DNA from: JAICLV01 sp036380925
GTDB lineage: Bacteria > Actinomycetota > Actinomycetes > Acidothermales > Acidothermaceae
Reading direction: 5' to 3'
NCBI GenBank assembly: GCA_036380925.1
Contig: DASVDW010000149.1
Span: 1-6,516 of the forward strand
DNA length: 6,516 nt
A program made the translations under genes and the position numbers. Positions 5,289 through 6,516 of the stretch are shown piece by piece (within the stretch, counting starts at the first letter, position 1; every line of letters starts with the position of its first letter). The notes below the pieces were generated by a model, which was not told the origin of the DNA, did not search any database, and saw nothing but the letters and a program-made list of their open reading frames with translations.

Positions 5289-6116
5289 CAGGGGCAGCCG
5301 CCCGCGCCCGCGAATCAAGTCGGACGACGCCGCGCGGGTCGCGCGGAGACGACCCGCGCCAATCGCGGCTGGTGGGACGCGGCCGCCGACGACTACCAGG
5401 ACGAGCACGGCGGCTTCCTGCGCGACACCGGTTTCGTCTGGTGCCCCGAAGGTCTCGACGAGGCCGACGCGCAACTGCTCGGCCCGACCGCGTCGCTCAT
5501 CGGCAAGCGGGTGCTCGAAGTCGGGTGCGGCGCCGCCCAGTGCGCGCGCTGGCTGGCCGCTGTCGGCGCCCGGCCGGTCGCGTTCGACCTGTCCCGCGGC
5601 CAGTTGCGGCACGCGCGGGCGCTGAACGCGCGCACCGGCGTGTCGGCGCCGCTGCTTCAAGCCGACGCGCAAGCGCTGCCCTTCGCCGACGAGTGCGTCG
5701 ACCTCGCGTGCAGCGCGTACGGCGGGCTGCCGTTCGTCGCCGACTCCGCAGGCGTCCTGCGCGAGGTCTTCCGGGTGCTGCGGGATGGCGGACGGTTCGT
5801 GTTCTCGGTCAGCCATCCGTTTCGATGGGCGTTGCCCGACGATCCCGGCCCGCGCGGTCTGACCGTCACGTCGTCCTACTTCGACCGCACGCCCTACGTG
5901 GAGTCGGACGACTCGGGCGTGGCGACCTACGTCGAGCACCACCGCACGCTCGGCGACTGGGTGCGCGAGATCGCGGCCGCTGGTTTCCGGCTGACCGACC
6001 TGGTCGAGCCGGAGTGGCCGGCCGGCCACGACCGCGAGTGGGGCGGCTGGTCGCCGCTGCGCGGCAAGCTCATTCCGGGAACCGCGATTTTCCGCTGCGA
6101 GAAACAGGCCGGCTAG
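5253..6116 (+). CDS. Class I SAM-dependent methyltransferase, substrate unknown
   Basis: The 287-residue product has a Rossmann-type methyltransferase core. Motif I VLEVGCGAAQCARW is at 87-100, the acidic end of strand 2 is FDLS at 111-114 (D112 expected to bind the SAM ribose), motif III QADAQALPF is at 136-144, and VLRDGGRFVFSVSHP at 175-189 is the post-motif strand. This layout is that of the methyltransferase type 11 group. The first 35 residues are polar and probably disordered. The segment from NRGWWDAAADDYQDEHGGF on, and the C-terminal EWGGWSPLRGKLIPGTAIF, resemble a conserved actinobacterial protein that I recall near polA and rpsA in Streptomyces; its substrate is not known to me. 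The TTG at 5253 was chosen for its well-placed AGGAG; starting at 5139 would add 38 residues of poor-quality sequence. It is divergent from rpsA and convergent with polA, so it forms a single-gene unit. Confidence 0.92.
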   Translation: MTSSDRPYLHDHQGQPPAPANQVGRRRAGRAETTRANRGWWDAAADDYQDEHGGFLRDTGFVWCPEGLDEADAQLLGPTASLIGKRVLEVGCGAAQCARWLAAVGARPVAFDLSRGQLRHARALNARTGVSAPLLQADAQALPFADECVDLACSAYGGLPFVADSAGVLREVFRVLRDGGRFVFSVSHPFRWALPDDPGPRGLTVTSSYFDRTPYVESDDSGVATYVEHHRTLGDWVREIAAAGFRLTDLVEPEWPAGHDREWGGWSPLRGKLIPGTAIFRCEKQAG

Positions 6117-6138
6117 CCCGGCGGCCGGCCAGCCCGGC
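6107..6138. repeat. 16-bp tandem duplication with hairpin at the methyltransferase stop
   Basis: Bases 6107-6122 (GGCCGGCTAGCCCGGC) are repeated at 6123-6138 with one change, T to C. The first copy contains the TAG stop of the methyltransferase; in the second copy that triplet is CAG. Bases 6107-6113 and 6124-6130 can pair over 7 bp around a 10-base loop. No T tract follows, so it is at best a weak, non-canonical terminator. Confidence 0.55.
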
Positions 6139-6206
6139 GCGATCGATGAGGAGCGCGCCACGCGAGCGGCGGACTCAACGACGCCGCGAGGACCTTCCCC
6201 CGACGG
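6117..6206. other. Convergent gap between methyltransferase and polA
   Basis: These 90 bases separate two convergent genes. Apart from the duplicated GC-rich element, there is a small inverted repeat CGGTCA-G-TGACCG at 6205-6217 overlapping the polA stop. I see no canonical T-tailed terminator on either strand, so the two transcripts may run into each other. Confidence 0.45.
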
Positions 6207-6516
6207 TCAGTGACCGGCGGCGTCCCAGTTCGCGCCGACGCCCACCGACACGTCGAGCGGCGCGTCGAGCGGATAAGCGGCGGCCATCTCACGGCGGGTG
6301 ATCGCCTCGACGTCCGCCCGATCCCCCGGCGCGATCTCGAAGACGAGTTCGTCGTGCACCTGGAGCAGCATGCGCGACTTGGCGCCGCTGTCGCGCAACG
6401 CGCGATCCACGTTGAGCATCGCCACCTTGATGATGTCGGCCGCGCTGCCCTGGATCGGCGCGTTCAGCGCCATCCGCTCGGCCATCTCGCGGCGCTGCCG
6501 GTTGTCGCTGTTGAGA
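6207..6516 (-). CDS. polA: DNA polymerase I, C-terminal end (5' part outside window)
   Basis: DNA polymerase I removes RNA primers and fills gaps in replication and excision repair, including those made by UvrABC. Only the last 102 residues are visible. They belong to the family A polymerase domain: LNAPIQGSAADIIKVAM is the conserved helix segment, and LLQVHDELVFEIAP contains motif C with the catalytic HDE (6348-6356), the acidic pair that binds metal. The end, VGVGANWDAAGH, matches the form seen in mycobacterial PolA. The finger motif (O-helix) and the 5' nuclease domain are beyond the window edge. The frame is open to the right edge, with the stop at 6209-6207. It runs on the same strand as rpsA but is separated from it by the oppositely oriented methyltransferase gene. 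Confidence 0.97.
   Translation of the reverse strand, partial: LNSDNRQRREMAERMALNAPIQGSAADIIKVAMLNVDRALRDSGAKSRMLLQVHDELVFEIAPGDRADVEAITRREMAAAYPLDAPLDVSVGVGANWDAAGH

Noticed and set aside
5241..6161. 306-residue open frame on the minus strand opposite the methyltransferase
   Set aside because: Shadow frame; the plus strand has intact methyltransferase motifs and a ribosome binding site.

Overview
The window is a high-GC actinobacterial chromosome segment carrying core information-processing genes. S1, UvrB and PolA read very close to mycobacterial and Streptomyces proteins. The minus-strand order polA (outside the rpsA unit), rpsA, coaE, uvrB is the order I recall for Mycobacterium tuberculosis. 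Two features argue against Mycobacterium itself: CoaE ends after its kinase domain, whereas as I recall the mycobacterial enzyme has a long C-terminal extension, and a methyltransferase gene sits between rpsA and polA. I cannot name a genus.

Layout from left to right. (1) 1-1939, minus: uvrB without its C-terminal tail, with a strong match to the RecA-independent (PafBC-type) DNA-damage promoter ending exactly at a GTG start. (2) 2028-3349, minus: a small putative lipoprotein gene and coaE that overlap by one base, so they are probably translationally coupled. (3) 3380-3413: a perfect 34-bp palindrome followed by a T tract on the minus strand, the rpsA terminator. (4) 3442-4953, minus: rpsA, encoding four-domain ribosomal protein S1, with a predicted promoter about 220 bases upstream and a long leader. 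(5) 5253-6116, plus: a class I SAM-dependent methyltransferase, divergent from rpsA, with a TTG start between the arms of an 11-bp inverted repeat. (6) 6207-6516, minus: the 3' end of polA, convergent with the methyltransferase gene.

Together the genes cover excision repair (UvrB makes the damage-bound pre-incision complex, PolA fills the gap), translation initiation (S1), and the last step of coenzyme A synthesis (CoaE). The lipoprotein and the methyltransferase have no assigned role. I see no mobile element, CRISPR array, tRNA, rRNA or defence system. The interest lies in regulation: the damage promoter and probable leaderless start of uvrB, a second possible leaderless start for the lipoprotein gene, the long repeat-bearing rpsA leader, and the inverted repeat around the methyltransferase start. 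No evident new biological system was found.
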